Positions 26,683-39,014 are shown, counted from the first letter of the stretch. The stretch: 64,000 nucleotides of DNA from Rhodopseudomonas palustris HaA2 (GCF_000013365.1 NC_007778.1:4216001-4280000), one strand, 5' to 3'. The notes: generated from the letters alone by a model not told the origin. A program made the numbers and translations.

Positions 26683-27939
26683 GTGCCGAATATGTCCTCC
26701 GCCGCAGCCACTGTGGTCGATTCTGCTGCTTCCGCCGACACCGCAGCCCCTGCTCCGGCCGATCGCCTCGCCGCGGCCTATCGCGCCGTCCGTGACGAGA
26801 CCGAGCGCCGCGCGGCGCCGCTGGGCCCTGAAGATCAGGTGGTGCAGTCGATGCCGGACGCCAGCCCGGCGAAATGGCACCGCGCGCATACGACGTGGTT
26901 CTTCGAGCAGTTCCTGCTCGGCCCGCACAAGCCCGGCTACCAGGTCTTCCACCCCGACTACGCCTTCCTGTTCAATTCCTATTACGTCTCCGCCGGCCCG
27001 CGGCACACCCGCGCGGCGCGCGGGCTGCTGACCCGGCCGGGCGCCGACGACGTCACCGCCTATCGGCGCGCGGTCGATGAGGCGATGCTCGGGCTGTTCG
27101 CCGAGGCCGACGACGCGACGCTGGCCCGGCTCGCGCCGCTGGTCGAGGTCGGGCTGAATCACGAACAGCAGCATCAGGAATTGCTGCTGACCGACATCCT
27201 GCACGCCTTCGCGCAGAACCCGATTCCGCCGGCCTACGATCCGGCCTGGACGCTCTCCGCCGCCGACCGCAGCGGCGACGGCTGGGTCGATCTGCCCGAA
27301 GGCATCCATGCGATCGGCCATACCGGCGACAGCTTCCATTTCGACAACGAGAAGCCGGCGCATCGCGCGCTGGTCGGGCCGGTGAAACTCGCCCGCCACC
27401 TCGTCACCAACGCCGAGTGGCTGCAATTCATGGCCGACGGCGGCTATCGCACGCCAACGCTGTGGCTGATGGACGGCTTTGCGAGCTGCGAACGCGAGGG
27501 CTGGGAAGCGCCGGGTCACTGGCGTCAGGTCGACGGCGAGTGGACCATCATGACGCTCGGCGGGCTGCAGCGCATCGATCCCGACGCGCCGGTCTGCCAT
27601 ATCAGCTATTACGAGGCCGATGCGTTCGCGCGCTGGGCCGGCAGGCATCTGCCGACCGAGATGGAATGGGAAGTGGCGGCGCGCGCCGGGCAATTGAACG
27701 ACGCCTTCGGCCTGGTCTGGCAATGGACCCGCAGCGCCTATGCGCCCTATCCGGGCTATCGCGCCATCGAAGGCGCGCTCGGCGAATACAACGGCAAGTT
27801 CATGGTCAACCAACTGGTGCTGCGCGGCTCGTCCTGCGTAACACCGGCCGATCACAGCCGTATCACCTATCGCAACTTCTTCTATCCGCACCACCGCTGG
27901 CAGTTCACCGGACTCCGGCTCGCCGATTACGACAGCTGA
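26683..27939 (+). CDS. egtB: Ergothioneine biosynthesis protein EgtB
   Basis: A 418-residue iron-dependent sulfoxide synthase joining trimethylhistidine to a thiol donor. The N-terminal DinB-like helical domain carries the metal histidines (KWHRAHTTWFFEQ; NHEQQHQELL), and the C-terminal formylglycine-generating-enzyme fold includes LPTEMEWEVAAR and RGSSCVTP. GGAG lies six bases before GTG 26683; an ATG at 26692 is the alternative and TTG 26677 is unlikely. egtD follows 46 bp downstream. No egtA or egtC is visible, so the donor may be cysteine, as in the shorter route (inference). Confidence 0.93.
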   Translation: MPNMSSAAATVVDSAASADTAAPAPADRLAAAYRAVRDETERRAAPLGPEDQVVQSMPDASPAKWHRAHTTWFFEQFLLGPHKPGYQVFHPDYAFLFNSYYVSAGPRHTRAARGLLTRPGADDVTAYRRAVDEAMLGLFAEADDATLARLAPLVEVGLNHEQQHQELLLTDILHAFAQNPIPPAYDPAWTLSAADRSGDGWVDLPEGIHAIGHTGDSFHFDNEKPAHRALVGPVKLARHLVTNAEWLQFMADGGYRTPTLWLMDGFASCEREGWEAPGHWRQVDGEWTIMTLGGLQRIDPDAPVCHISYYEADAFARWAGRHLPTEMEWEVAARAGQLNDAFGLVWQWTRSAYAPYPGYRAIEGALGEYNGKFMVNQLVLRGSSCVTPADHSRITYRNFFYPHHRWQFTGLRLADYDS

Positions 27940-27985
27940 GCAATTCGCAACAAGACGCGCCGCGCGCGCATCCGGGAGACCGCCC

Positions 27986-28957
27986 ATGAATATGCACGTC
28001 GCCGTGCACGCGCGAGCGCATCAGCTCGACGCGCCGACCCGAACCTTCGCGGCCGACGTGCTGGACGGCCTGTCGCGGCCGCAGAAGTCGCTGTCGCCGA
28101 AATACTTCTACGACGACGCCGGCTCCGAGCTGTTCGTCGAGATCACCAAGCTGCCGGAATACTACCCGACCCGCACCGAGCTCGGCATCCTGCGCGACCG
28201 CGCGGGCGAGATCGCCGCGCTGATTCCGCCGAACGCCGCCATCGTCGAATTCGGCGCCGGCGCCACCACCAAGATCCGGCTGCTGCTCGCCGCCCACGCG
28301 GTCGCGGCCTATGTGCCGGTCGACATTTCCGGCGATTTCATCACCGCGCAGGCCGAAGCGCTGCGTGGTGACTTCCCCGACCTCGCGATCCATCCGGTGG
28401 CTGCCGACTTCACCGAGCCTTTCGCGCTGCCCGAGGCGGTGCGCGATCTGCCGAAGGTCGGCTTCTTTCCGGGCTCGACGCTCGGCAATTTCGAGCCGCA
28501 GGACGCCGCCCGCTTCCTGAACAGCGCCCGCGACATTCTGGGCGACGGCGCGCGGCTGATCATCGGCGTCGATCTGGAAAAGGACGAGCGGCTGGTGGTG
28601 CCGGCCTATGACGATGCCGCCGGCGTCACCGCGAAATTCAATCTCAACGTGCTGCAGAGGATCAACCGCGAGCTCGGCGGCGACGTCGACCTGTCGGCGT
28701 TCACACATCGCGCGATCTACAATCGCGACCTCCACCGCATCGAGATGCATCTGGTCAGCCTGCGCGACCAGAGCGTGCGCATCCTCGGCGAGGACATCGG
28801 CTTCCGCGCCGGCGAGACCATCCACACCGAGAACAGCTACAAATACAGCCTCGCCCGTTTCCGCGCGCTGGCCCGACAAACCGGCTGGACCCTGCAGCAG
28901 AGCTGGACCGACGCCGACGGCCTGTTCTCGGTGCATGCGCTGGAGGCGGAGGGCTGA
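27986..28957 (+). CDS. egtD: L-histidine N-alpha-methyltransferase EgtD
   Basis: A 323-residue SAM-dependent enzyme that trimethylates histidine to hercynine, the first step of ergothioneine synthesis. Typical features: SPKYFYDDAGSELFV near residue 33, the SAM-binding EFGAGATTKIRLLL near 85, and PGSTLGNFEP near 165. It is the second gene of an egtB-egtD operon. The preceding GGGAGACC serves as a ribosome binding site. Confidence 0.95.
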   Translation: MNMHVAVHARAHQLDAPTRTFAADVLDGLSRPQKSLSPKYFYDDAGSELFVEITKLPEYYPTRTELGILRDRAGEIAALIPPNAAIVEFGAGATTKIRLLLAAHAVAAYVPVDISGDFITAQAEALRGDFPDLAIHPVAADFTEPFALPEAVRDLPKVGFFPGSTLGNFEPQDAARFLNSARDILGDGARLIIGVDLEKDERLVVPAYDDAAGVTAKFNLNVLQRINRELGGDVDLSAFTHRAIYNRDLHRIEMHLVSLRDQSVRILGEDIGFRAGETIHTENSYKYSLARFRALARQTGWTLQQSWTDADGLFSVHALEAEG

Positions 28958-28993
28958 TTTCAGCCTTTCAATCAACCGCCAACCTTTGACTCC

Positions 28994-29081
28994 GTCATGC
29001 CCGGCCTTGTGCCGGGCATCCACGTCTTACGGCGCCTGCGGCAACAAGACGTGGATGGCCGGGACAAGCCCGGCCATGACG
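28994..29081. repeat. Inverted pair of family C repeats
   Basis: gtcatgcccggccttgtgcc on the left and a mirror ending ggacaagcccggccatgac on the right, each bordered by the matching words ccacgtctt and aagacgtgg, enclose only about 10 bp. The whole element could fold into one long stem. It lies between the convergent egtD and HNH genes. Confidence 0.85.
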
Positions 29082-29140
29082 ACGTCGATAGTTTGTGACT
29101 ATCATCGGCCAACGGGCGCGAAGGGTATCTCACGAAGACG

Positions 29141-29872
29141 TTAGCTCGTCGTCTCAAGCTCGGCCGCCACGACCCGCACCACGCGTCGGCCCTTCGCTTC
29201 CACCGCGCATTTTTCGACATGGACCTCGCGATTGATCACCTGCAGGTTCGGTAGTCCCCAATAGGCAAGCAGCGCCGGCCATGGCGTGTCGCGGTGCTGG
29301 CGCCAGACCTGAAACAGCGGCACGCGGTGATCGACCTCGGCGGTCTTCAGCAGCCGCCGTTTGGTTTCGCGGCAGCGCCGGCCCTGCAGCCGGCGCAGCA
29401 GCCTGGTCTGTCCGCTCGGCGCGTTCCAGAATTGCCACGCCGTGACGCAGGCGCTGTGCCACGTCGCATTCCTGTTCGCGCCGGCGTTCCACAGATCGGC
29501 GTGCCAGCCGAAGCGATAGACCGGCTGGCCGCAGACGCAGCAGAAGCCTGCTCCCTTCGCGAAGGCCGTTTCCCGATACGGCGCCGGCGGCGTGCGAAAC
29601 GTCGCCGGCAGCCCGGCCTCCGGATCACCGACCCGCCAGGACCATCCATCGGGCACCCCGCTGCGAGCCGCCAGCGCCCGCGCCAGCCGATCGGCGCGTA
29701 GCGGATGCGCGCGCCAATAACCGTCGACCGCGACGCGCAAAGTCGACGGCGCGTAGGCGCAGCTTTTCGCGCGCACCAGCACGGCCTGCGGAAAGGCGAG
29801 CGGCAAACGCTTGGTCAGCCGCGCAAGCGCCTGCGCGTTAGCCTTCGCCTTCTCGTCCCGCCAGTTCGACAA
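29141..29872 (-). CDS. HNH-type endonuclease-like protein
   Basis: A 243-residue protein. Its C-terminal half has a zinc-ribbon start (CCVCGQP), a WHSACVTAWQFWN segment, then AEVDHRVPLFQVWRQH and NLQVINREVHVEKC, which together make an HNH nuclease core. I place the start at TTG 29872, which has GGAGGG six bases upstream; GTG 29896 with GAGG is an alternative. The frame is open to 30373 but that part overlaps another gene and lacks coding character. No methylase or phage gene is next to it. Confidence 0.72.
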   Translation of the reverse strand: MSNWRDEKAKANAQALARLTKRLPLAFPQAVLVRAKSCAYAPSTLRVAVDGYWRAHPLRADRLARALAARSGVPDGWSWRVGDPEAGLPATFRTPPAPYRETAFAKGAGFCCVCGQPVYRFGWHADLWNAGANRNATWHSACVTAWQFWNAPSGQTRLLRRLQGRRCRETKRRLLKTAEVDHRVPLFQVWRQHRDTPWPALLAYWGLPNLQVINREVHVEKCAVEAKGRRVVRVVAAELETTS

Positions 29873-30095
29873 ACCTGTCCCTCCACTCCGAGCCACGGTG
29901 CCTCGTCGCCCTAAAGCCTTCGTTAAGGCTGCGCGCCCGCCCGTCGATCGGCGAGCGGGCGGCGGCGCGGTCCGTCTTTCAGTGGGCGCGGCATTTGCCG
30001 GCATTCGATCCCGCTGCCGAAATCGGGATAGCAAGTGACGATACAAGCTCGCGTTCGTCGTTTGAACTGTTTGCGTCGCGTCACAGACCAACAGC

Positions 30096-30389
30096 ATGTT
30101 CGACAATCTGATGATTCTTTTGGTTGTTCTGTCGTTCGGCTTTCCCGCCATGCCGTGGCTGTTCGGGGCGCGATGGGGAGCCAAAGGAATCTGGCTCAGC
30201 ACCGGCTTCTCCGTCGTGCTGCTACTAGGCGGCTTCCCGATTTTGTTCGAGACCGCGTGCATCGCCAGCAACTGCGGCCAGGGCGCGATCGCCATCTTCA
30301 TGCTAGGGCCGATCTGGATCGCGTCCGCATTGCTGACGGTCGGTTCGGCGATGATCATACGGTCCAGATGCAACAGTCAGCGTCGGTAA
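30096..30389 (+). CDS. Small three-helix membrane protein, hypothetical
   Basis: A 97-residue protein with hydrophobic segments at about residues 4-24, 32-52 and 64-87, and two cysteines (ETACIASNCGQG) in the second loop. GC content is lower than in its neighbours. There is no clear ribosome binding site. The opposite strand has a weaker open frame. I accept it because hydrophobicity and codon pattern look like a real membrane protein. Confidence 0.5.
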   Translation: MFDNLMILLVVLSFGFPAMPWLFGARWGAKGIWLSTGFSVVLLLGGFPILFETACIASNCGQGAIAIFMLGPIWIASALLTVGSAMIIRSRCNSQRR

Positions 30390-30465
30390 CGCGTCGAACT
30401 GGCGCTGCTTGACGGCCGCTACGGGTCTCGCCGGACATCGCGCTCTCCCGAATCCGCCCCGCCCC

Positions 30466-31656
30466 TCACTCCACCGGCGAGCGCGCGGCGGCGCCGAGCG
30501 AGACGGCTTCCCAGATGCCGACCGCCAACAGGATCGCCGTGGTCGCGATCGACAGCGCCAGCGGGGCCATCAGCGGCGCCACCGGGATCAGCGCCAGCAG
30601 CGCGGCGATGCCGGCCATGTGCGACGGCTGCAGATGGCCGCGCACCGCGCGCTTGAACAAGAGCACGCCGATCAGGAACAGCAGCGGGCCGCCGATCGTG
30701 GTGAGGGTCACCTTGATGTCGGCGTGGCCGCTGGGATGCGCCAGCACCTGTTCGTCACTGACCGCGGTGACGACGATTCCGGCGACGATCGGCAGGTGGA
30801 TGTAGGTGTAGGCGAGCCGCGCCAGCCGGCCGGGATCGCTCGACTGCGAGATCTTCTCCGAGCCGAGATGCACGCCGATGTGGAAGTAGATCCACCACAT
30901 CGCGATCGCGCCGATCAGCGTCGAGCCGAAGGCGGCGAAGGTCGTCACGGTCCATTCGATGCCGGCGAAGGTCGCGCCCGTCACCACGATCGATTCGCCG
31001 AGCGCGATGATGATGAACAGCGCGCAGCGCTCCGCCATATGGCCGCCCTCGACGCTCCAATCCTGCGTCGTCGAGGCGCCGATCCACGGCACGTAGAAGC
31101 CCGCCACCGGCCCGGCATATTCGATCGCCAGCGCGATCATCCACAGCGCGATCCGCGCGGGGCCATCGAGCAGGCCGCCGGCGATCCAGAACACGCCGCT
31201 GACGCACAGCCAACTCGTGATCCGGAAGAAATTGATCCGCAGCGGCTCGGCTTTCGGCGTCGAGAGAAAGGCGAAGGCACTGCGTCCGACCTGCATCGCC
31301 ACGAAGGCCAGCGCGAAAGCGAGGCCGCGGCTCTCGAAGGCGCGCGGGATCGAGGTCGACAGCAGCAACCCGGCGCTCATCAGCGCGAACAGCATCAGCC
31401 GGACGCGGGTGAGTTCGGGGTCGAGCCAGTTGGTGATCCAGGAAGTGTAGACCCACACCCACCAGATCGCCGACATCAGGATCAGCGCCTGCAGCGCGCC
31501 CACCGGCGTGACATGCCCCAGCAGGAAATGCGACACCTGGGTGACGGCGAACACGAACACCAGGTCGAAGAACAATTCGACATAGGTGACGCGGCTGTGT
31601 TCGTGCGGTCTTCGCACGCGGAGCAGATTGGCGGCGCTCGATGCCTCCGTCGTCAC
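30466..31656 (-). CDS. LtrA family membrane protein (low temperature requirement A)
   Basis: A 396-residue protein with about ten to twelve membrane segments. The family signature is clear: VTYVELFFDLVFVFAVTQ near residue 22 and ALGESIVVTGATFAG in the middle. LtrA was named from Listeria growth at low temperature; its molecular role is unknown. The start at GTG 31656 lies 22 bases after the bolA stop, with GAGG nine bases upstream; an open frame further upstream is antisense-like and overlaps bolA. Confidence 0.88.
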   Translation of the reverse strand: MTTEASSAANLLRVRRPHEHSRVTYVELFFDLVFVFAVTQVSHFLLGHVTPVGALQALILMSAIWWVWVYTSWITNWLDPELTRVRLMLFALMSAGLLLSTSIPRAFESRGLAFALAFVAMQVGRSAFAFLSTPKAEPLRINFFRITSWLCVSGVFWIAGGLLDGPARIALWMIALAIEYAGPVAGFYVPWIGASTTQDWSVEGGHMAERCALFIIIALGESIVVTGATFAGIEWTVTTFAAFGSTLIGAIAMWWIYFHIGVHLGSEKISQSSDPGRLARLAYTYIHLPIVAGIVVTAVSDEQVLAHPSGHADIKVTLTTIGGPLLFLIGVLLFKRAVRGHLQPSHMAGIAALLALIPVAPLMAPLALSIATTAILLAVGIWEAVSLGAAARSPVE

Positions 31657-31678
31657 CGCGCGGCGCCTCGCCGCACCG

Positions 31679-31915
31679 TCAGCCTTCCGGAACGCCGGTC
31701 TGCAGCGCCAGCGCGTGCAGCACGCCACCCATTTGCCCCTGCAACGACTGATAGACGATCTGGTGCTGCTGCACCCGCGACTTGCCGCGGAACGATTCGG
31801 AGACCACCGTCGCCGCATAATGGTCGCCGTCGCCGGCGAGGTCGCGAATCGTCACCTCCGCGTCGGGAATCGCGGCCTTGATCATGGCCTCGATGTCGCG
31901 GGCATCCATCGGCAT
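31679..31915 (-). CDS. bolA: BolA family protein
   Basis: A 78-residue BolA protein. The conserved core includes SESFRGKSRVQQHQIVYQSL, with the invariant histidine that can ligate the [2Fe-2S] cluster shared with a CGFS glutaredoxin. Such a glutaredoxin (grxD) is encoded on the same strand about 5 kb downstream. The ATG is preceded by GGAGGACAC-type sequence. ltrA follows closely and may be co-transcribed. Confidence 0.92.
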   Translation of the reverse strand: MPMDARDIEAMIKAAIPDAEVTIRDLAGDGDHYAATVVSESFRGKSRVQQHQIVYQSLQGQMGGVLHALALQTGVPEG

Positions 31916-32100
31916 TCCGTGTCCTCCAGAATTTGATCCGGTCCGGCCGGTCGCGGCCGCAGACCGTCGTCGATTTGTGCAATACTATATTGCCATGCGC
32001 CCCTTTCAAAGCCCGCAGTCTGGGCACATCTAGCCCAGCGCCGCTCGGCTCCCGCGGCTGTTCCAGGGCCGCGGCCGACCGCCTATCGCGAGGACCATCC

Positions 32101-32463
32101 ATGAAGATCCCCGGCCCCGACCATCCGATCACGATCACGCCGAATCCGAAGCGGGTGCGCGTCACCGCCGGCGACGTGGTGATCGCCGACACCACCCGCG
32201 CGCTGACCCTGAAGGAAGCCAACTATCCGCCGGTGCACTATTTGCCCCGCGCCGATGTCGCGATGGCGCTGCTGGCCGCGACCGATCGCAGCACCCACTG
32301 CCCCTACAAGGGCGACGCCAGCTATTTCAGCATCGAAGCCGGCGGCCGGACGCTGGCGAATGCGATTTGGAGCTACGAGGCGCCGTTTCCGGCGATGGCC
32401 GAGATCGCCGGCTACCTCGCGTTCTATCCGGACAAGGTCAGGATCGAGGAATTACCGGCGTAA
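32101..32463 (+). CDS. DUF427 family protein
   Basis: A 120-residue protein of the DUF427 family, recognised by HCPYKGDASYFSI and the WSYEAPFP segment. DUF427 proteins have a small beta-rich fold and no settled function. GAGGACC precedes the ATG at 32101; the open frame further upstream is intergenic. It is divergent from bolA. Confidence 0.88.
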   Translation: MKIPGPDHPITITPNPKRVRVTAGDVVIADTTRALTLKEANYPPVHYLPRADVAMALLAATDRSTHCPYKGDASYFSIEAGGRTLANAIWSYEAPFPAMAEIAGYLAFYPDKVRIEELPA

Positions 32464-32552
32464 CGCGCGGGCCTTTCCCCTCGTAAGTCTTCAAACTTGC
32501 CGGACCGGCATTTCGCGGACATTGTCCCGCCGCGGCTCGACGGAGAGAGAGC

Positions 32553-33743
32553 GTGACGACAACCTATCCGACGCCCGGCGGCCTCGCCGCGCCCTCAGCC
32601 GCGACCGCAGCGCATGCGCGCGATCTGTCGCTCGATCGTGCGCGGACCTTCCTCACCATTCTGGTGCTGATTCATCATTCGGTGATCCCCTATACGCATT
32701 TCGGTCACACCGACGGAAAATCCTGGATCGGCTTCGATTGCGTCGTGCTCGCCACCGACAGTTTCTTCATGGCGATGTTCTTCATGCTGTCGGGGCTGTT
32801 CCTGTGGCCGAGCCTCGACCACCGGCCGAAGATGGGGACGTTCGCGCGCGACCGGCTGATCCGGCTCGGAATTCCGTTCGTGATCGCGGCGTTCACGGTG
32901 ATACCGATCGCCTACTACGCGATCGCGCTGCGCGCCGATCCGGCGCTGGGCTTCGTCGAATTCTATCGCAACATGATCACCGTCGGCCCGTGGCCGAGCG
33001 GGCCGCTGTGGTTTCTGTGGGTACTGCTGATCTTCAGCGTGATCGGCGGCACCGCCTACCGGATCTCGCGGCGGACGCTCGATCCGCTCAACCGGCTCGC
33101 TGCGCTCGGCTTTCGACGGCCGTTCGTCTACATCCTCGCGACCTTCGCGATCACCGCCGTGCTCTACGTGCCGGCGCGGGTGTATTTCGGGCCGAACGCC
33201 TGGTTCGAGTTCGGCCCGTTCTCGGTGCAGGCAAGCCGCGTGCTGCTGTATGCGGCGTATTTCTTCATCGGCGCCGGGATCGGCGCCTGCCATCCAGAGC
33301 GCGGCGTGCTCAGCGCCGGCGGCAAGCTGCCGCAGCAATGGCACGTCTGGGCGCTGCTCGCGCTCCTGCCCTATGCGGCGATGTGGGGCTTCATCGGCAT
33401 CAAGCGCGGCATTCTCGACAATCCGCCGGATCTGCCGGCGTGGTACGAGGCCGGCTACGGGCTCGCTTTCGCCGCCTTCAGCGTCACCGTGATCTTCGCG
33501 ATCCTGGCGTATTTCCTGCGCTTCAAGCGCGCCGGCTGGAGCATCCTCGACCCGTTGCAGCACGACGCCTACGGCATCTTCCTGGTGCACTATGCCTGGA
33601 TGCTGTGGCTGCAATACGCGCTGTTCAACGTCGACATCCCGGCGATCGCCAAGGCGGCGATCGTGTTCACGCTCGGCCTGCTGCTGAGCTGGGCGACGAC
33701 GGCGGGGCTGCGGAGGATTCCAGGGGCGTATCGGGTGTTGTGA
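32553..33743 (+). CDS. Acyltransferase-3 family membrane protein
   Basis: A 396-residue protein with about ten hydrophobic segments. The N-terminal region LSLDRARTFLTILVLIHHSV holds the conserved Arg and His of the acyltransferase-3 family (OpgC/NodX/OafA-like), which moves acyl groups onto surface glycans or other molecules across the membrane. The start is GTG at 32553 with GGAGAGAGAG upstream. It lies about 90 bp after the DUF427 gene. The substrate is unknown. Confidence 0.82.
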   Translation: MTTTYPTPGGLAAPSAATAAHARDLSLDRARTFLTILVLIHHSVIPYTHFGHTDGKSWIGFDCVVLATDSFFMAMFFMLSGLFLWPSLDHRPKMGTFARDRLIRLGIPFVIAAFTVIPIAYYAIALRADPALGFVEFYRNMITVGPWPSGPLWFLWVLLIFSVIGGTAYRISRRTLDPLNRLAALGFRRPFVYILATFAITAVLYVPARVYFGPNAWFEFGPFSVQASRVLLYAAYFFIGAGIGACHPERGVLSAGGKLPQQWHVWALLALLPYAAMWGFIGIKRGILDNPPDLPAWYEAGYGLAFAAFSVTVIFAILAYFLRFKRAGWSILDPLQHDAYGIFLVHYAWMLWLQYALFNVDIPAIAKAAIVFTLGLLLSWATTAGLRRIPGAYRVL

Positions 33744-33770
33744 GCACCGACGGCTACCCGACGCACTCTG

Positions 33771-33936
33771 CGTCATCCTGAGGTGCGCATGCCCTTTGGC
33801 GTGCGCCTCGAAGGATGGGCCGCGAGTACCAACGCTGCTACGCGTTTCCGCATCCTTCGAGGCTCGCTGCGCTCGCGCCTCAGGATGACGGCGTTGGGGC
33901 AAGCTGCGAAGCGCGCAGTGCGCGCCTCAGGATGAC
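33771..33936. repeat. Family D repeats, two full units and one fragment
   Basis: gtcatcctgaggtgcgcatg starts the first unit (to 33818), an inverted partner is at 33851-33890, and a 3' fragment gcctcaggatgacgg follows near 33923. The extra fragment shows repeated insertion or recombination at one site. Between the convergent acyltransferase and purL genes. Confidence 0.85.
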
Positions 33937-33970
33937 GGCGTCAGGCCGCAGGGCCTCGCGCCGGCGAAGC

Positions 33971-36181
<2,211 letters not shown>

Positions 36182-36341
36182 TTCGGCGCAATCCTGTCGT
36201 CGCGCGGGAGGGGCCCGCGCGTGGCTGTTGTTTAGAAAGATCGGGGGACGCGGGAAAGGGTTTTCTGCGCGGCTGGGGATGGCAGCGGGCGCGCGGCCGC
36301 GCTCTTAACCCATTGGCTGTTCGACAGATCTTGTCACAACT

Positions 36342-36666
36342 CGTCATGGCCGGGCTTGTCCCGGCCATCCACGGAAACGAGCACTGTGCCCGAAGGCGTG
36401 GATGCCCGGGACGAGCCCGGGCATGACGACGGTGGTGAGAATGGAGGCACGGCGCCGCCCCAGCCGCGGCCGGCTCCTTCTCCCCGCTCTGCGCGGGGAG
36501 AAGGGTGGGATGAGGGGCCGGGCAGTGAATCGAAGCGGGGGAGGTCGGGCGGGGACGTGAGGCGACGCGGTGCCGGCCTGGGAGGCTGCATTCGCTCGAC
36601 GGCCGTGCCCGGCCCCTCACCCGGATTGCTGCGCAATCCGACCTCTCCCCGCATGGCGGGGAGAGG
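36342..36666. repeat. Family C pair followed by family E' pair
   Basis: Family C units at 36342-36371 and about 36397-36428 form an inverted pair. They are followed by family E' hairpins at 36475-36517 (cttctccccgctctgcgcggggagaag) and 36611-36666 (acctctccccgcatggcggggagaggt). These fill the gap of about 515 bp between purL and the upstream trpB2-like gene; I see no gene in the gap. Confidence 0.8.
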
Positions 36667-36696
36667 TTTGGTCCGTGCCTTGCGGCCGGCTCGAGA

Positions 36697-38061
36697 CTAA
36701 GCCGCCACCGCCGGCAGGCCCGCCAGCGCGGTCGCGAGGTCGGCTTCGTTGTAGTCGACGTCGACGAGCTTGCCTTCGTAGTAGTTGATGTAGGCCTGCA
36801 TGTCGAAATGGCCGTGACCCGAGAGGTTGAACAGGATCGTCTCCGCCTTGCCCTCCGCCTTGCAGCGCAGCGCCTCGTCGATCGCGCAGCGCACCGCGTG
36901 GGTCGATTCCGGCGCCGGCACGATGCCCTCGTTGCGGGCGAACTGCACGCCGGCTTCGAAGCACTTCACCTGGTGATAGGCACGCGCCTCGATCAGGCCG
37001 AGCTCGTAGGCGTGCGACACCATCCCGCTCATGCCGTGATAGCGCAGGCCGCCGGCGTGGAAGCCCGGCGGAATGAAGGTCGAGCCCAGCGTGTGCATCT
37101 TCACCAAGGGCGTCAGATGCGCGGTGTCGCCGAAATCATAGGCGTAGGTGCCGCGCGTCAGCGTCGGGCACGCCGCGGGCTCGACCGCGATGATCCGCCG
37201 CGACCGGCCGCCGCGCAGCTGCAGGCCGAGGAACGGGAACGCAAGGCCTGCGAAATTCGAGCCGCCGCCGGCGCAGCCGATGATCACGTCGGGATCGTCA
37301 CCGGCCATTTCGCACTGCTTGATCGCTTCCTGGCCGATGATGGTCTGGTGCAGCATGACGTGATTGAGCACCGAGCCGAGCGCGTATTTGATATCCGGAT
37401 TCTTCGCCGCGACTTCGACGGCTTCGGAGATCGCGATGCCGAGCGAGCCGGGGCTGTCGGGATGCTGCGCCAGGATGGCGCGGCCGGACTCGGTCTCGGT
37501 CGAGGGCGAGGCGATGCAGCGCGCGCCGTAGGTTTCCATCAGCGCGCGGCGATACGGTTTCTGGTCGAACGAGACGCGGACCTGGAACACCAGCACGTCG
37601 AGCCCGAACAGCGAGCCGGCGAAGGCCAGCGACGAGCCCCACTGCCCGGCACCGGTCTCGGTCGACAGCTTCTTGATGCCGGCCTCTTTGTTGTACCAGG
37701 CCTGCGGCACCGCGGTGTTCGGCTTGTGCGAGCCGGCCGGCGAGACGCCTTCGTATTTGTAGTAGATCTTGGCCGGCGTGCCGAGCGCCTGCTCGAGGCG
37801 GCGCGCACGCACCAGCGGCGACGGCCGCCACATCCGGAACACGTCGCGCACCGGCGCGGGAATGTCGATGTAGCGATCGGTGGCGACCTCCTGGAGGATC
37901 AGCTCCATCGGAAACAGCGGCTCCAGATCGGACGGGCCGACCGGCTGATGCGTGCCCGGATGCAGCACGTCGGGTACCGGCTTGGGAAAGTCGGCATTGA
38001 GATTGTACCAGGACTTCGGGATGTTCTCCTCGTCCAGGACGTACTTGATCTGGTCGCTCAT
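36697..38061 (-). CDS. TrpB2-type tryptophan synthase beta-like PLP enzyme
   Basis: A 454-residue protein of the TrpB2 group: longer N-terminus than TrpB1, PLP lysine K113 in [10 protein letters not shown], and the phosphate-binding GCAGGGSNF near residue 260. TrpB2 proteins often lack a TrpA partner and may rescue tryptophan synthesis from indole or act as serine deaminases. No trpA or other trp gene is near. It lies between purQ and purL, divergent from the thioesterase gene. Confidence 0.9.
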   Translation of the reverse strand: MSDQIKYVLDEENIPKSWYNLNADFPKPVPDVLHPGTHQPVGPSDLEPLFPMELILQEVATDRYIDIPAPVRDVFRMWRPSPLVRARRLEQALGTPAKIYYKYEGVSPAGSHKPNTAVPQAWYNKEAGIKKLSTETGAGQWGSSLAFAGSLFGLDVLVFQVRVSFDQKPYRRALMETYGARCIASPSTETESGRAILAQHPDSPGSLGIAISEAVEVAAKNPDIKYALGSVLNHVMLHQTIIGQEAIKQCEMAGDDPDVIIGCAGGGSNFAGLAFPFLGLQLRGGRSRRIIAVEPAACPTLTRGTYAYDFGDTAHLTPLVKMHTLGSTFIPPGFHAGGLRYHGMSGMVSHAYELGLIEARAYHQVKCFEAGVQFARNEGIVPAPESTHAVRCAIDEALRCKAEGKAETILFNLSGHGHFDMQAYINYYEGKLVDVDYNEADLATALAGLPAVAA

Positions 38062-38200
38062 TCTGGTCTCCCCTCACGCGGCCCCTTGGTGCGGCCGGGA
38101 GGGTAATACAGCGGCCGGCGGCCTGCCAATTGCGCCGTGTCAATTGAATCACGCCGCCCGCGCCGGGCGGCGATTTGCATTGCAGCGCATCATCGGATTT

Positions 38201-38722
38201 ATGGAAGGGACCCGACCAAAGGATAATTCCGCCGTGCAGCAAACCGCCGACAGCAAGCGTTCCCATCGCCCCGACCTGACGATCGCGACCGAGGGCGAAT
38301 TCGCCGGCTGGCGGACCTGGACGCGCGACACCTTCGAATCCCACAACGGGCCGTTCTGGCACCGCCTCGACGACGACGGCCGCGTGCGCTGCGCCTTTCG
38401 CGTCGAGAAGAAGCACCTCAACGGCATGAAGGCCGTGCACGGCGGCTGCTTCATGACCTTCGCCGACTATTGCCTGTTCGCGATCGCCACCAAGGAGCTC
38501 GACGGACCGGGCGTCACCGTCGCCTTCGGCGCCGAATTCCTCGACGCGGCCTTCGAAGGCGAACTGATCGAAGCCACGGGCGAAGTCACCCGCGCCGGCA
38601 AGTCGCTGATCTTCGTCCGCGGCATGCTGAAAAGCGGCGAGCGGCCGCTGTTCACATTTTCAGGGACAATCAAGCGGGTGCGGCGGAAGGTGCCGGCGAC
38701 CGAAGTGGCGGATAGTCATTGA
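38201..38722 (+). CDS. PaaI-type hotdog thioesterase
   Basis: A 173-residue protein with a single hotdog fold. AVHGGCFMTFADYCLF is the active-site helix region of PaaI/YdiI-like acyl-CoA thioesterases. Its start is uncertain: ATG 38201 has a weak site, and GTG 38234 has AAGGA ten bases upstream. The acyl-CoA substrate is unknown. A family A and C repeat cluster follows the gene. Confidence 0.78.
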   Translation: MEGTRPKDNSAVQQTADSKRSHRPDLTIATEGEFAGWRTWTRDTFESHNGPFWHRLDDDGRVRCAFRVEKKHLNGMKAVHGGCFMTFADYCLFAIATKELDGPGVTVAFGAEFLDAAFEGELIEATGEVTRAGKSLIFVRGMLKSGERPLFTFSGTIKRVRRKVPATEVADSH

Positions 38723-38744
38723 GGGGGCGAGCACGGCCCTCCCC

Positions 38745-38979
38745 CGTCATTCCGGGGCGCGCATAGCGCGAACCCGGAATCCATAGCCCCTGGAGTAACG
38801 GCTGATCAAAGAGCGCTGCGACGCCGCGCATCATTGAGAGTGCAGTGGTTATGGATTCCGGGTTCGCTCACTGCGTGAGCGCCCCGGAACGACGAACGGG
38901 GGGCTGGTCATCCGCGGTGAGCACGACAAGGTCGTTCTGACGAAGAAGATGGATTGCCGGGTCAAGCCCGGCAATGACG
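38745..38979. repeat. Family A pair plus one family C unit
   Basis: Family A units at 38745-38787 and 38851-38894 are inverted relative to each other and each carries attccggggcgc...gcgaacccggaat; the spacer is about 63 bp. A family C half (gattgccgggtcaagcccggcaatgac) follows at 38950-38979. Between the convergent thioesterase and purQ genes. Confidence 0.85.
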
Positions 38980-39014
38980 AGGGATGCGACGCCGCGCGCC
39001 CCGGCGCTAACTAA

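Noticed and set aside
38740-39014. Possible gene between the thioesterase and purQ
   Set aside because: The interval is made of family A and C repeat units with no start signal.
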